A program made the position numbers and the translations under genes. A stretch of DNA of 35,461 nucleotides from a virus. Positions 6,436 through 12,894 of the stretch are shown here, piece by piece. Location of the stretch: IMG/VR virus record IMGVR_UViG_3300047481_002870, positions 1 to 35,461 of that record. One strand, given 5' to 3'. The first letter of the stretch is position 1. Every line of letters begins with the position of its first letter. Below the pieces are notes generated by a model. It was given only the letters and a program-made list of their open reading frames with translations, was not told the origin of the DNA and searched no databases.

Positions 6436-6993
6436 ATGGAAACACGGATCGTAGATCATGTCTCGACCGCCATCAAAGGTCTTGCACTTTTGCTAGTGAT
6501 CGCAGTGTTGGCCTGGAGCACTGACCAGGCCTTTGAGCGAGCCATATTTGAACGCAACAGCATGTCGATAAACTTTGTGTCGGCCTCTGACCGAATGAAA
6601 CAACTGGAATGCCTTACTCGCAACATCTACTGGGAAGCTGCCAGTGAGCCGTTTGAGGGCAAGGTCGCAGTGGCACAGGTCACACTGAATCGCTTGCAGT
6701 CCGGCAAATTTGCCGACACTGTGTGCGGGGTGGTCTATCAGAAAAATGTGGTCTACAGCAGGGTTATCTGCCAGTTCAGCTGGTACTGCGAGCCACATCA
6801 TCGGGTCAGGCCCGTGCATCAGGTCATGTGGGACGAAAGCCACGAAGTGGCCAAGCGCGTTTTGTTAGAGGGATTCCGGCTGCCCAGCCTGGAACAAGCC
6901 TTGTATTATCATGCAGATTATGTGCAACCTGGTTGGCGCAAGCCCAAGATTGAGAAAATTGGCCGCCACATCTTTTACGGAGAACGTGTATGA
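6436..6993 (+). CDS. SleB-like cell wall hydrolase (Hydrolase_2 family)
   Basis: A 185-residue protein, probably a lysis or peptidoglycan-cutting enzyme. Residues 13-27 form an uncleaved N-terminal anchor (GLALLLVIAVLAW). The catalytic domain (about 55-183) starts with NIYWEAASEPFEGK; Glu67 matches the catalytic Glu of SleB-type lytic enzymes. VAVAQVTLNRLQSGKFADTV and CQFSW complete the family pattern. The anchor suggests a signal-anchor endolysin crossing the inner membrane. It has a strong AAGGAGA site and a structured leader, and is ATGA-coupled to a membrane protein, forming a likely lysis pair. Confidence 0.88.
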   Translation: METRIVDHVSTAIKGLALLLVIAVLAWSTDQAFERAIFERNSMSINFVSASDRMKQLECLTRNIYWEAASEPFEGKVAVAQVTLNRLQSGKFADTVCGVVYQKNVVYSRVICQFSWYCEPHHRVRPVHQVMWDESHEVAKRVLLEGFRLPSLEQALYYHADYVQPGWRKPKIEKIGRHIFYGERV

Positions 6994-7292
6994 CCATCGA
7001 CATCGCTCGTGCAAGAACTGCCTTGGAAGGCGCACTCAAACGCATCAGTGCTGAAACCATGGGTTGGTTGGCCGGCATAGTGATACATGCGGCCACTGTG
7101 CCAACCTTGCTGGCCATTATCACAGGGTTGACAGATTCAGGTCCCAGTCTTGATGTAGTGGCTTTCATGTGGGCCGGACTGGTACTATTGTTCTTCCGTG
7201 CCGTGGTGCTGCGCGACATGCTCAACATCGTGACCCTTAGTTTGGGCTTTATGATCCAGGCCGCGCTGATGGCCTTGATCATCTTCAAGTAG
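6990..7292 (+). CDS. Small membrane protein, candidate holin
   Basis: A 100-residue protein with about three hydrophobic segments (roughly 25-46, 56-72 and 80-99) after an amphipathic N-terminal helix. It is ATGA-coupled to the SleB-like hydrolase, and a class I holin-like size and topology fits a lysis cassette. Similar proteins occur next to hydrolases in T4-like phages as I recall, but I know of no test of holin activity. T4 itself uses a different holin. The next promoter starts right at its stop codon. Confidence 0.7.
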   Translation: MTIDIARARTALEGALKRISAETMGWLAGIVIHAATVPTLLAIITGLTDSGPSLDVVAFMWAGLVLLFFRAVVLRDMLNIVTLSLGFMIQAALMALIIFK

Positions 7293-7321
7293 TTGACCAA
7301 TAATGACGAGTCTGCTATACT
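7293..7321 (+). promoter_or_regulatory. Sigma70-like promoter TTGACC-N17-TATACT
   Basis: TTGACC (7293-7298), 17-bp spacer and TATACT (7316-7321). The ATG at 7328 lies 6 nt after the -10 box, so the predicted start site is the start codon. The first bases (TTGACCAATAATG) match the other members of the promoter family. Confidence 0.83.
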
Positions 7322-7327
7322 ACCAGC

Positions 7328-7591
7328 ATGACTACAAAAATCTATCCGCATCTAACTGTAATCGTAGACACTGAGCCTTGGTTCCAGGATCTCCTAAGCG
7401 GTTATGGCGATGCTGATCATGCCCAGCGCCGGCTCTTGCGTGAAAAGATGAGCGAGCGCGACCGCAGTTTCTCACAGTGGTTAATCGCTCATGGCTATGA
7501 GTACGGACGTGACTATCAGCGATGTGATCAAGGATTCCAATTTGCCAACCCCGGGTTGGCCACCATGTTTGCCCTAGGAGCACAACCATGA
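7328..7591 (+). CDS. Small hypothetical protein with FALG C-terminus
   Basis: An 87-residue soluble protein. Its C-terminal part, FQFANPGLATMFALG, resembles the endings of the tandem small genes at 9040-10049 (HFADEQNATMFALRWS and relatives), so it is probably a diverged member of the same family. The N-terminal part (LTVIVDTEPWFQDLL) has no match I know. It heads the operon running through the methyltransferase, with a predicted leaderless transcript, and is ATGA-coupled to the next gene. Confidence 0.7.
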   Translation: MTTKIYPHLTVIVDTEPWFQDLLSGYGDADHAQRRLLREKMSERDRSFSQWLIAHGYEYGRDYQRCDQGFQFANPGLATMFALGAQP

Positions 7592-8004
7592 CCATGCACC
7601 TCGAAGGTCCCTGGATGACCACCACGCGCTACAGCAAGCGGCCGCACAAAAAATGGGCCAGCAGTGAGGCCAAGCAACGAGCCGAACGCGAAGCTCGCGA
7701 ATGGGCCGAACTCAGTCAGCGCCTAGAAGATCTCGCCCCCAACTTTGCTGGCCGCAGGTATGCCGCACAGGCCATGCCGCGCGGTGCATTCCAGCCCTTG
7801 CAGAACCGCTCAATCTATCCACCCGGTCGCGAGCCCCAGCAACAGATCCCCAGTCGTGATTCAGGCGTGGGCGTGGCTGCTGCTCCCGCGGCCAAGGTCT
7901 ACACCGGTACCAAGATCCGCGGCATCGGCACCATGCACAAGTCAAATGCCGTGCCCATCTTTTCCGACGAAGAAGCTCAAGACATCGCTCGCATGCGGAG
8001 ATGA
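7588..8004 (+). CDS. Conserved phage protein with GIGTMHKSNAVPIF motif
   Basis: A 138-residue protein. It begins with HLEGPWMTTTRYSKR, has a charged helix (SSEAKQRAEREAREW, about 25-40) and a Pro-rich linker. It ends with TKIRGIGTMHKSNAVPIFSD and EEAQDIARMRR. I recall this ending as highly conserved among many phages of aquatic bacteria, also outside the T4 group, with no known function. The strict conservation suggests a binding peptide for a host or phage partner; that is inference. Confidence 0.85.
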   Translation: MTMHLEGPWMTTTRYSKRPHKKWASSEAKQRAEREAREWAELSQRLEDLAPNFAGRRYAAQAMPRGAFQPLQNRSIYPPGREPQQQIPSRDSGVGVAAAPAAKVYTGTKIRGIGTMHKSNAVPIFSDEEAQDIARMRR

Positions 8005-8011
8005 ACTGCCG

Positions 8012-8542
8012 ATGCCTTTGATCTCTGAATCTTATCGACGTTTGCTGGAACGTGAGCATGCGATTAGGCCCTGGGGACACGCTGCCAGCGAAGCCATTGA
8101 ACAGATTTGCCAGTTCATTGACCGGCATGCTGGCAATGAAATCCTAGACTACGGAGCAGGCCAGGCGTATCTAGAACGTGAGTTACCAAAAAGATATCCT
8201 GGTATCAAAATTTGCAGTTATGACCCCGGAGTACCACAAATATCATCTGCCCCTTGCCCTTGCGACTTAGTGGTTTGCATTGATGTGCTGGAGCATGTGG
8301 AACCTGATTGTCTAGAGGCAGTGCTGGAAGATCTTGTTAGAGTCACAAAAAAACATGGATTGTTTCATGTATCCACGATACCGGCCTCGAAGATACTGCT
8401 CGACGGGAGAAATGCTCATCAGATAGTAGAATCCCACGATTGGTGGTTGGACCGCATCTCACAGAATTTCCGAATAACCAATCATAGTATCAATCATGTA
8501 TTATTTGAATCCAAATTTGAAGTAGCAAGCAAAGCACTGTGA
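8012..8542 (+). CDS. Class I SAM-dependent methyltransferase
   Basis: A 176-residue protein from ATG 8012, the first ATG after the previous stop. Motif I is EILDYGAGQAYLE (43-55), the acidic end of strand 2 is SYDPG (about 68-72), and DLVVCIDVLEHVEPD is the post-motif region of small-molecule-type methyltransferases. ESHDWWLDRI follows near the end. The substrate is unknown; DNA-methylase NPPY-type motifs are absent. Codon use looks more A+T-rich than neighbouring genes. The next gene's GTG overlaps its stop. Confidence 0.85.
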   Translation: MPLISESYRRLLEREHAIRPWGHAASEAIEQICQFIDRHAGNEILDYGAGQAYLERELPKRYPGIKICSYDPGVPQISSAPCPCDLVVCIDVLEHVEPDCLEAVLEDLVRVTKKHGLFHVSTIPASKILLDGRNAHQIVESHDWWLDRISQNFRITNHSINHVLFESKFEVASKAL

Positions 8543-8724
8543 ATTACAACGAACGCATTCGCCAACGCTGTGACTGGTTGCTGGCCAGCCTAGTAGGCGC
8601 AGACCTAGTGGAAGATTGGTGGCAGTCACCCAACCGGCACTGGAGCGGCCAGCGGCCACAGGATGTGTTTGAAACCCACCCCCAGGATGTGCTGGACTAT
8701 CTCATGTATTACGCACTCAAATAA
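8539..8724 (+). CDS. Small MbcA/ParS-like (DUF2384-like) protein
   Basis: A 61-residue protein read from GTG, overlapping the previous stop. The pattern DWWQSPNRHWSGQRPQDVF and then PQDVLDYLMYYAL resembles the C-terminal toxin-binding segment of Xre/MbcA/ParS antitoxins (W..PN..L.G..P.D....P..V...L). No helix-turn-helix part and no RES toxin are present, so it is not a complete toxin-antitoxin pair. It might act as a stand-alone anti-toxin; this is speculative. Confidence 0.5.
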   Translation: MNYNERIRQRCDWLLASLVGADLVEDWWQSPNRHWSGQRPQDVFETHPQDVLDYLMYYALK

Positions 8725-8732
8725 AGGCCACG

Positions 8733-9035
8733 ATGAACATACCCGCCCTAGTGATCACTGCCGTGCTGGTTCTAGCACAGCCCGCCCTGGCCCAGCCTGC
8801 ACAGAAGGTGTGCGAAGGCGTGGGAGCCGCTGCCGAAACTGCCATGAAAGCCCGCCAGGCCGGAGTGCCCATGAGCGCAGTGATGAGCCATGCCGGCACC
8901 ACTGAAATCCTGCAGAAGATTGTGATCGACGCTTACTCGGTCACGAGGTACGGCACCGACGAATACCAAGAGCGTGCTGTACAGGAATTCCGCAACAAGT
9001 GGGAACTGGCCTGCTTCAGCCTGGTCATCCGCTAG
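8733..9035 (+). CDS. Small exported protein with signal peptide
   Basis: A 100-residue protein. Residues 1-20 form a signal peptide (IPALVITAVLVLAQPALA) with an ALA-Q cleavage site. The mature part is helical, with Cys29 and Cys94 placed to form a disulfide, consistent with a periplasmic location. Similar small secreted proteins occur in aquatic phages as I recall. A role in lysis or superinfection exclusion is possible but unsupported. Confidence 0.72.
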   Translation: MNIPALVITAVLVLAQPALAQPAQKVCEGVGAAAETAMKARQAGVPMSAVMSHAGTTEILQKIVIDAYSVTRYGTDEYQERAVQEFRNKWELACFSLVIR

Positions 9036-9039
9036 TGTC

Positions 9040-9252
9040 ATGGGCCTGCAGATGCCACGTGACTCACAGCGCTGGCGTGTGAACTCGGTGCCGGGCGTAG
9101 GTCCTATAGTGGTACTCACGGACTGGCAGTTCTGGGGCCAGCATCAGGCCCAATTGGATGCCTGGTGTGCGGCCAACGGTGCCCAGCGCCAGGGCATGAC
9201 CGTGGACATGCCCGAGCCTGTGTTGATGTTGTTTGCCTTGAGGTGGTCATAA
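9040..9252 (+). CDS. FALRWS family small protein, copy 1
   Basis: A 70-residue protein from ATG 9040; ATG 9052 would give 66. The N-terminal part (WRVNSVPGVGPIVVLTDWQFW) is unlike its neighbours, but it ends in PVLMLFALRWS, the shared signature of this tandem cluster. The codons for LRWS contain GAGGTGG, a Shine-Dalgarno site for the next ATG, and its TAA overlaps that ATG by one base. Function unknown. Confidence 0.65.
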   Translation: MGLQMPRDSQRWRVNSVPGVGPIVVLTDWQFWGQHQAQLDAWCAANGAQRQGMTVDMPEPVLMLFALRWS

Positions 9253-9428
9253 TGAAACGGTGGATCACGGCCCGTGCTGTACGCACTTGGGAATATGATG
9301 CTGAGACAGTGGTTGGAATGGATTCGTGGATAAGACAAAATATCGGCCGGCGCTATTGCCATAGTGCTGGACATTTCCATTTCCGTACCAAAAAAGACTG
9401 TGCTTGGTTCTTGTTGAGGTGGTCATGA
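9252..9428 (+). CDS. FALRWS family small protein, copy 2
   Basis: A 58-residue basic protein (MKRWITARAVRTWEYD). Its second half, GHFHFRTKKDCAWFLLRWS, has the family pattern: an aromatic strand, a charged turn and a terminal (F/L)(A/L)LRWS. The final codons again hold GAGGTGG for the next gene, and the stop overlaps the next start as ATGA. The motif resembles a small alpha/beta unit, but no biochemical role is known to me. Confidence 0.65.
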   Translation: MKRWITARAVRTWEYDAETVVGMDSWIRQNIGRRYCHSAGHFHFRTKKDCAWFLLRWS

Positions 9429-9646
9429 GACACCATCGGTTCCCGCATGAAGTGATCATACACAAGTCACGGCACCATGAGGCCGAAGCGTGGTGCCGTG
9501 AGCATTTTGGTGCAAGGTGGGCGGCCATGGACAATCTGCATGGTACATGGTGTTGCTTCTGGGCTGGTCGAGAACGATTTGGTGCTTATCGATATCATTT
9601 CGCCGACGAGCAAAATGCTACCATGTTCGCTCTGAGGTGGTCATGA
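9425..9646 (+). CDS. FALRWS family small protein, copy 3
   Basis: A 73-residue protein rich in His, Arg and Trp. It ends in YRYHFADEQNATMFALRWS, the most complete version of the family signature and the one closest to the ending of the 7328-7591 protein. The internal segment HEAEAWCREHFGARW may be a helix. It is coupled to genes on both sides by ATGA overlaps, with the GAGGTGG of copy 2 as its ribosome-binding site. Confidence 0.65.
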   Translation: MRHHRFPHEVIIHKSRHHEAEAWCREHFGARWAAMDNLHGTWCCFWAGRERFGAYRYHFADEQNATMFALRWS

Positions 9647-9846
9647 GCAACCGTGAATCCCAGTGCCGGGGCTGTGATCAACCGCGTGAGTTCCACTGCG
9701 ACCAAGGCCAGTGGTGGAATCTCTCTAACTATTATGGCATCACCGGCTACTTCTGCCCTGCGTGTTATGACAAGGTCTCACATGATTCCTACGGACGGCC
9801 TTGTCAGCCCCAGGAATATCTACTGATGATAATGAGGTTGGCATGA
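9643..9846 (+). CDS. Small zinc-ribbon-like protein
   Basis: A 67-residue protein set inside the FALRWS cluster. It has CRGC (residues 8-11) and CPAC (38-41), a CxxC...CxxC pair suggesting a zinc ribbon. It ends in MIMRLA, and the corresponding bases still read TGAGGTTGGCATGA, so the next gene's ribosome-binding site is kept although the protein signature is lost. It may be an unrelated gene inserted into the tandem array or a diverged member. Confidence 0.65.
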   Translation: MSNRESQCRGCDQPREFHCDQGQWWNLSNYYGITGYFCPACYDKVSHDSYGRPCQPQEYLLMIMRLA

Positions 9847-10049
9847 GCAAGCGAGATTGGTGCAACATTCCAGTTCGGGTGCGATGGCAGGGTTCGAACC
9901 AATGGCAGGATCTGCGTGTGTGGCTGCAGGAGCATGTGCATGACTGGGACTATGACGCTGCCGGAGCGGACATCGAAGATCTGAACCGCAAAACCATCTG
10001 GTTCGCCCGCGAGCGGGATGCTGTGTCATTTGCCCTGAGGTGGTCATGA
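9843..10049 (+). CDS. FALRWS family small protein, copy 4
   Basis: A 68-residue protein with WQDLRVWLQEHVHDWDYD in the middle, ending in KTIWFARERDAVSFALRWS. The strand-turn-helix ending is shared with copies 2 and 3, while the first half has diverged. The closing codons carry GAGGTGG before the next ATG, and the stop overlaps it as ATGA. Confidence 0.65.
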   Translation: MSKRDWCNIPVRVRWQGSNQWQDLRVWLQEHVHDWDYDAAGADIEDLNRKTIWFARERDAVSFALRWS

Positions 10050-10348
10050 GCACCTTTTTCGAACATGTGGTGGAGCAGTATCCCCTTGAACTCAAAAAGA
10101 AAAAATACCGATACTGGCGTCAGATGGCCCAGGCCAACGCAGACTTCCGTAGCGGCCGCCCGCCTTGTCGGGTCAACGGCATCAAGGACTTCAGTGATGA
10201 ACTGCGGGCGTTTGAACAGTGGATGAGGGAACAGTGGGGCTTGGATGTGGCCATGGCCCAGGATGGCCCCAGCCCTTACTACACCGTGGTGGATGAACAC
10301 AAATATCTCTTGTTTGAGTTGAAGTATGCGGGGTGTGATAATGGATAA
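10046..10348 (+). CDS. Possible diverged FALRWS-family protein
   Basis: A 100-residue protein starting at the ATGA overlap. The first half is basic (ELKKKKYRYWRQMAQANADF). The second half reads FEQWMREQWGLDVAMAQ and then PSPYYTVVDEHKYLLFELKYAG, where LLFELKY occupies the position of the FALRWS signature. It is thus probably a longer, diverged relative. It overlaps the next gene by 8 nt. Function unknown. Confidence 0.6.
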   Translation: MSTFFEHVVEQYPLELKKKKYRYWRQMAQANADFRSGRPPCRVNGIKDFSDELRAFEQWMREQWGLDVAMAQDGPSPYYTVVDEHKYLLFELKYAGCDNG

Positions 10349-10721
10349 AGAAACTCGAGAGTTTTGTCACAAATATGATGCCCATGTTGGGCCCAGCACC
10401 CGCATGCATCGCAGGGTCAGACGCACCACAGTGCAGATGTGGAGCGAGAACGATCCTGGGCTATTCCCGACCTTGCCCGCAGAGGAGGTGCCTTGCGTGG
10501 AGATCCACATGCCAGCAGATCGATTCCAGGCACTCATGGAACACGATGCGTGGTTGGAGCGAGAACAGCGGCGTGGCGATGGGTTCATCGGCAACGGAGC
10601 CGTGCGTATAGCCCGCGAGCACGAGCGTGAATGCCGCATACGCCACGAGCATCCAAGTGTACAAGCGGCCTGGGAGCAGTATCAGATCATGCTGCGATTG
10701 GTGGATGCAGCACAGCCGTGA
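10341..10721 (+). CDS. Hypothetical protein, charged and helical
   Basis: A 126-residue protein. ATG 10341 lies inside the end of the previous gene; an in-frame upstream start only adds shadow sequence. It has a basic N-terminal part (TRMHRRVRRTTVQMW), an acidic middle (PAEEVPCVEIHMPADRF) and a long charged helix (VRIAREHERECRIRHEH). I recognise no family. It closes the overlapping gene run that begins at 9040. Confidence 0.6.
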   Translation: MDKETREFCHKYDAHVGPSTRMHRRVRRTTVQMWSENDPGLFPTLPAEEVPCVEIHMPADRFQALMEHDAWLEREQRRGDGFIGNGAVRIAREHERECRIRHEHPSVQAAWEQYQIMLRLVDAAQP

Positions 10722-10773
10722 TTGCGCAACATCGATCTGCAACGTCATAACTACTCAACTGAAAGGATGTCGA

Positions 10774-11112
10774 ATGACTCGTTATTTTGATTTTGGACGA
10801 ATTGCCAACCGCAGTGAATACTGGGCAACTTTGATATTGACCAGTGTGGCTGCACTGGTGCTCACCCTTGTGAGCTTGACACCAGTGGGCCTGGCCGGTG
10901 GAGATTCAGCAGCAGCGATCCTGTCTCTGATCCTGATCCTAGCTGTGATGGTGGCCGGAGTGTGGATCACCCTGGCCGTTAGCGTGGCCCGTTGCAGGAG
11001 TGCCGGGATCAACCCTTGGTGGACTGCGGCCTTGATCCTGCCTTATGTGGGATTTGTGGTCATGATTGTTTTGGGCTGCTTGGCTCCGCGGGTCTCGGAG
11101 GCACAGGCTTGA
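10774..11112 (+). CDS. DUF805 family membrane protein
   Basis: A 112-residue inner-membrane protein. GRIANRSEYW (residues 8-17) is the typical DUF805 opening; a second element VARCRSAGINPWW (about 70-83) matches the family's R.hd.G.s.WW signature. Three or four hydrophobic helices lie around 18-36, 45-68 and 84-103. DUF805 proteins are common in bacteria and of unknown function; a phage copy is unusual. The start has GAAAGG upstream. The next gene begins at a TTG overlapping its stop. Confidence 0.85.
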   Translation: MTRYFDFGRIANRSEYWATLILTSVAALVLTLVSLTPVGLAGGDSAAAILSLILILAVMVAGVWITLAVSVARCRSAGINPWWTAALILPYVGFVVMIVLGCLAPRVSEAQA

Positions 11113-11444
11113 ACACCGACCAGCTCAAGGTCTGGAGCACCATCGCAGACTCGCCCGCCAACTACTATGTCACAGCCAGCGAAGCCGAGCGTGAAATCAT
11201 GCGCGACTGGGTCACAGGGCTCTTGCGCGAACGTGAAATCACAGTGACCTTTAATCGAGCCGATGGAGCCGAACGTGTGATGCGCTGCACCCTACAGGCC
11301 GGTGTGATGCCAGAGATCTTGCGCGAAAGCTCAGAACCGCGTCGTGACAACACCGATGTATGTGTGGTCTGGGATGTCACACAGGGCGCATGGCGCAGTT
11401 TCCGTTGGGACCGAGTCACCCGCATCGAGTTTGATCTTGGCTAA
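11109..11444 (+). CDS. SH3-like beta-barrel phage protein (TTG start)
   Basis: A 111-residue protein read from TTG 11109, overlapping the DUF805 stop. The C-terminal part has the pattern of a phage family often described as SH3 beta-barrel: [20 protein letters not shown], then [20 protein letters not shown]. The N-terminal region is a helix ([19 protein letters not shown]). Role unknown. The stop overlaps the infA-like start by 8 nt, coupling the two genes. Confidence 0.7.
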   Translation: MNTDQLKVWSTIADSPANYYVTASEAEREIMRDWVTGLLREREITVTFNRADGAERVMRCTLQAGVMPEILRESSEPRRDNTDVCVVWDVTQGAWRSFRWDRVTRIEFDLG

Positions 11445-11655
11445 AGAAGAAGGCATCCGTATGGAAGGGCAGGTCACGGAAATCCTGCCCAATGCCACTT
11501 TCCGTGTAGCTCTGGAAGGTGTGAACACAGTGGTCTTGGGTGTGATTTCGGGCAAAATGCGCCAGCACAACATCAAGATACTCTTGGGCGATCGTGTAGA
11601 AATTGAGTTTTCGCCCTATGATCTCACACGTGGTCGCATAACTCGGCGCCGATAA
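11437..11655 (+). CDS. infA: Translation initiation factor IF-1
   Basis: A 72-residue protein, exactly the length of bacterial IF-1, read from TTG 11437. It keeps the family's landmarks: the MAKEE start, [18 protein letters not shown] (residues 10-27), [20 protein letters not shown] (about 37-56) and [10 protein letters not shown] (59-68). IF-1 is an OB-fold protein that binds the 30S A-site during initiation and works with IF-2 and IF-3. The line-up with the E. coli protein is end to end, with no missing strand, so a working factor is likely. It is translationally coupled to the previous gene. A phage copy may shift host ribosomes toward phage mRNAs; that is inference. Confidence 0.9.
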   Translation: MAKEEGIRMEGQVTEILPNATFRVALEGVNTVVLGVISGKMRQHNIKILLGDRVEIEFSPYDLTRGRITRRR

Positions 11656-11658
11656 ATA
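11651..11658 (+). promoter_or_regulatory. Late-type promoter (GATAAATA) before sodB
   Basis: GATAAATA differs from the T4 late consensus in its first base and overlaps the infA stop codon. The ATG of the superoxide dismutase lies 4 nt further on, so the predicted start site falls on or next to the start codon. No Shine-Dalgarno site fits. Confidence 0.5.
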
Positions 11659-11662
11659 CCTC

Positions 11663-12211
11663 ATGGACCTAAGAAACACACTTGATCTGGTAGAGGCCAG
11701 CACTCGTCCCGCCAAGCTGGAGACCACGCCCTTGCCCTATGGTGAGCGGGATCTTGAACCCGTGATGAGCCGAGCCACCATCGACTACCACTATGAACAC
11801 TTGGCCAAGGGCTATGCAAAAAGATACAACGCCGGCGAAGGCAATGCGGATTTCAATCGTGCCGGTAGCTTCCTACACAACAAGTTCTTTCCGCAACTGC
11901 GGGCGCCCAAAGGCGCCAATCGACCTCGTGGTGCAGTGTTAGAGTTGATTGAAAGCAAGTTCAAGACCTGGGAAGATTTCAAAGCAGCATTCAAAGAAGC
12001 TGCCATGCGGATACAGGGCTCAGGTTGGGTGTATCTTTCCACTTCGGGTGACATCAAGACCATCGCCAATCATGCTGTGAGAACTGACATCTGTGTGCTA
12101 GTGGACTGGTGGGAGCATGCCTGGGCTTTGGATTATCAAAGCGACAAAGAACGATATTTGGACAATATCTGGCGGATCATTGACTGGGACGTTTGCAACG
12201 AGCGACTATGA
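11663..12211 (+). CDS. sodB: Iron/manganese superoxide dismutase
   Basis: A 182-residue enzyme converting superoxide to H2O2 and O2. All four metal ligands can be placed against E. coli Fe-SOD: His43 (in DYHYEHL), His72 (FLHNKFF), Asp148 and His152 (DWWEHAWALDY). GSGWVYL (119-125) is also typical. The second-shell gateway Tyr is kept (Tyr51), but the gateway His (E. coli His30) is Leu47, which may lower the rate. The protein is cytosolic with no signal peptide. Its promoter is late-type, and the Fe-S carrier gene is coupled to it by ATGA. Together they suggest protection and supply of iron enzymes during infection. Confidence 0.92.
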   Translation: MDLRNTLDLVEASTRPAKLETTPLPYGERDLEPVMSRATIDYHYEHLAKGYAKRYNAGEGNADFNRAGSFLHNKFFPQLRAPKGANRPRGAVLELIESKFKTWEDFKAAFKEAAMRIQGSGWVYLSTSGDIKTIANHAVRTDICVLVDWWEHAWALDYQSDKERYLDNIWRIIDWDVCNERL

Positions 12212-12528
12212 AACTAGACACAAGTGCTGTGAATAAATTGCGTGAAATCTTGGCCGAAGAGGCCAATCCCGACACTCGCCTCCGAGTGTTTGTACAGGGC
12301 GGTGGATGCTCAGGATTCCAGTATGGATTTGCCTTGGAAACTGAGGCCGGTGACGACGATTTCGACTTTGACTACGAAGGTGTGCGCGTGGCCGTGGATG
12401 CCATGAGCATGCAGTATCTACAGGGTGCAGAAATCCGCTGGGTGGAAGATGCCCGCGGTGCCAGCTTCATGATTGAAAACCCCAATGCCCAGACCACCTG
12501 CGGCTGCGGGTCTAGTTTCAGCGTATAA
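12208..12528 (+). CDS. erpA: Iron-sulfur carrier, ErpA/IscA (HesB) family
   Basis: A 106-residue A-type carrier that delivers Fe-S clusters to apo-enzymes. The three ligand cysteines are present: Cys34 (QGGGCSGFQYGF), Cys98 and Cys100 (TTCGCGSSFSV). ENPNAQTTCGCG is the usual family ending. The length is standard. It starts at the ATGA overlap with sodB. Such genes occur as auxiliary metabolic genes in aquatic phages. Possible clients in this window include the radical SAM enzyme. Its 3' end overlaps the converging tail-fibre assembly gene by 11 bp. Confidence 0.93.
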   Translation: MKLDTSAVNKLREILAEEANPDTRLRVFVQGGGCSGFQYGFALETEAGDDDFDFDYEGVRVAVDAMSMQYLQGAEIRWVEDARGASFMIENPNAQTTCGCGSSFSV

Positions 12529-12877
12529 GAGCAGCGGCTGCGTCGCGCTGTCTTTCCAGCTCAAGGTATTCTTCCTGGGTGAGTGTGGTAGGTTTGTTCA
12601 AGGCCTGTTCGCGCACATGACGCAGGACCTTCCAATCGCTGTTGCGTAGGAAAATCCTGGCTTCAGCCTCTTGCTGTTCCAGAGCCTTGGCCGCAGTCAT
12701 GTCGGCCGTGACTGGTAGTACCTGTCGGCTGGGAATGTCAAAGTAGTGTGTACCGTGTTCGACGATGCTGTCATATTGATCATCGGTGATGATGACCACC
12801 TGCACCGAGTCAGGCACTGCGGGTTCATAGTCAGGTGAACTGACGATTCTTTCGTTTTCTATGCACAAATAACGCAT
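12518..12877 (-). CDS. Putative tail fibre assembly protein
   Basis: A 119-residue protein on the minus strand, directly after the tail fibre gene. The ATG at 12877 has GGAGA upstream and is preferred over a longer in-frame start inside the fibre gene. The C-terminal part (FLRNSDWKVLRHVREQALNK then LTQEEYLELERQRDAAAAL) matches the helix pattern of phage tail-fibre or tail assembly chaperones, which have a SDW motif near that place. The N-terminal domain is beta-rich. The call rests on this pattern and on its position. Confidence 0.65.
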   Translation of the reverse strand: MRYLCIENERIVSSPDYEPAVPDSVQVVIITDDQYDSIVEHGTHYFDIPSRQVLPVTADMTAAKALEQQEAEARIFLRNSDWKVLRHVREQALNKPTTLTQEEYLELERQRDAAAALIR

Positions 12878-12894
12878 GATTTCTCCGTTGATAT

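Larger units (their letters stand above)
9239..10046 (+). repeat. Direct repeats TGAGGTGGTCA at gene junctions
   Basis: Exact copies of TGAGGTGGTCA at 9239-9249, 9415-9425, 9633-9643 and 10036-10046, with a variant TGAGGTTGGCA at 9833-9843. Each sits across a gene junction. It encodes the end of one protein (LRWS) and supplies the GAGGTGG ribosome-binding site of the next gene. They look like traces of tandem duplication, or of selection on both roles. Confidence 0.85.

Noticed and set aside
8539-8724. A toxin-antitoxin pair
   Set aside because: Only an antitoxin-like segment is present. Neither neighbour, the methyltransferase or the exported protein, resembles a toxin.
9891-9900. GGTTCGAACC, a tRNA T-arm-like palindrome
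   Set aside because: It lies in the 9843-10049 coding frame, and no acceptor, D or anticodon stem can be built around it.
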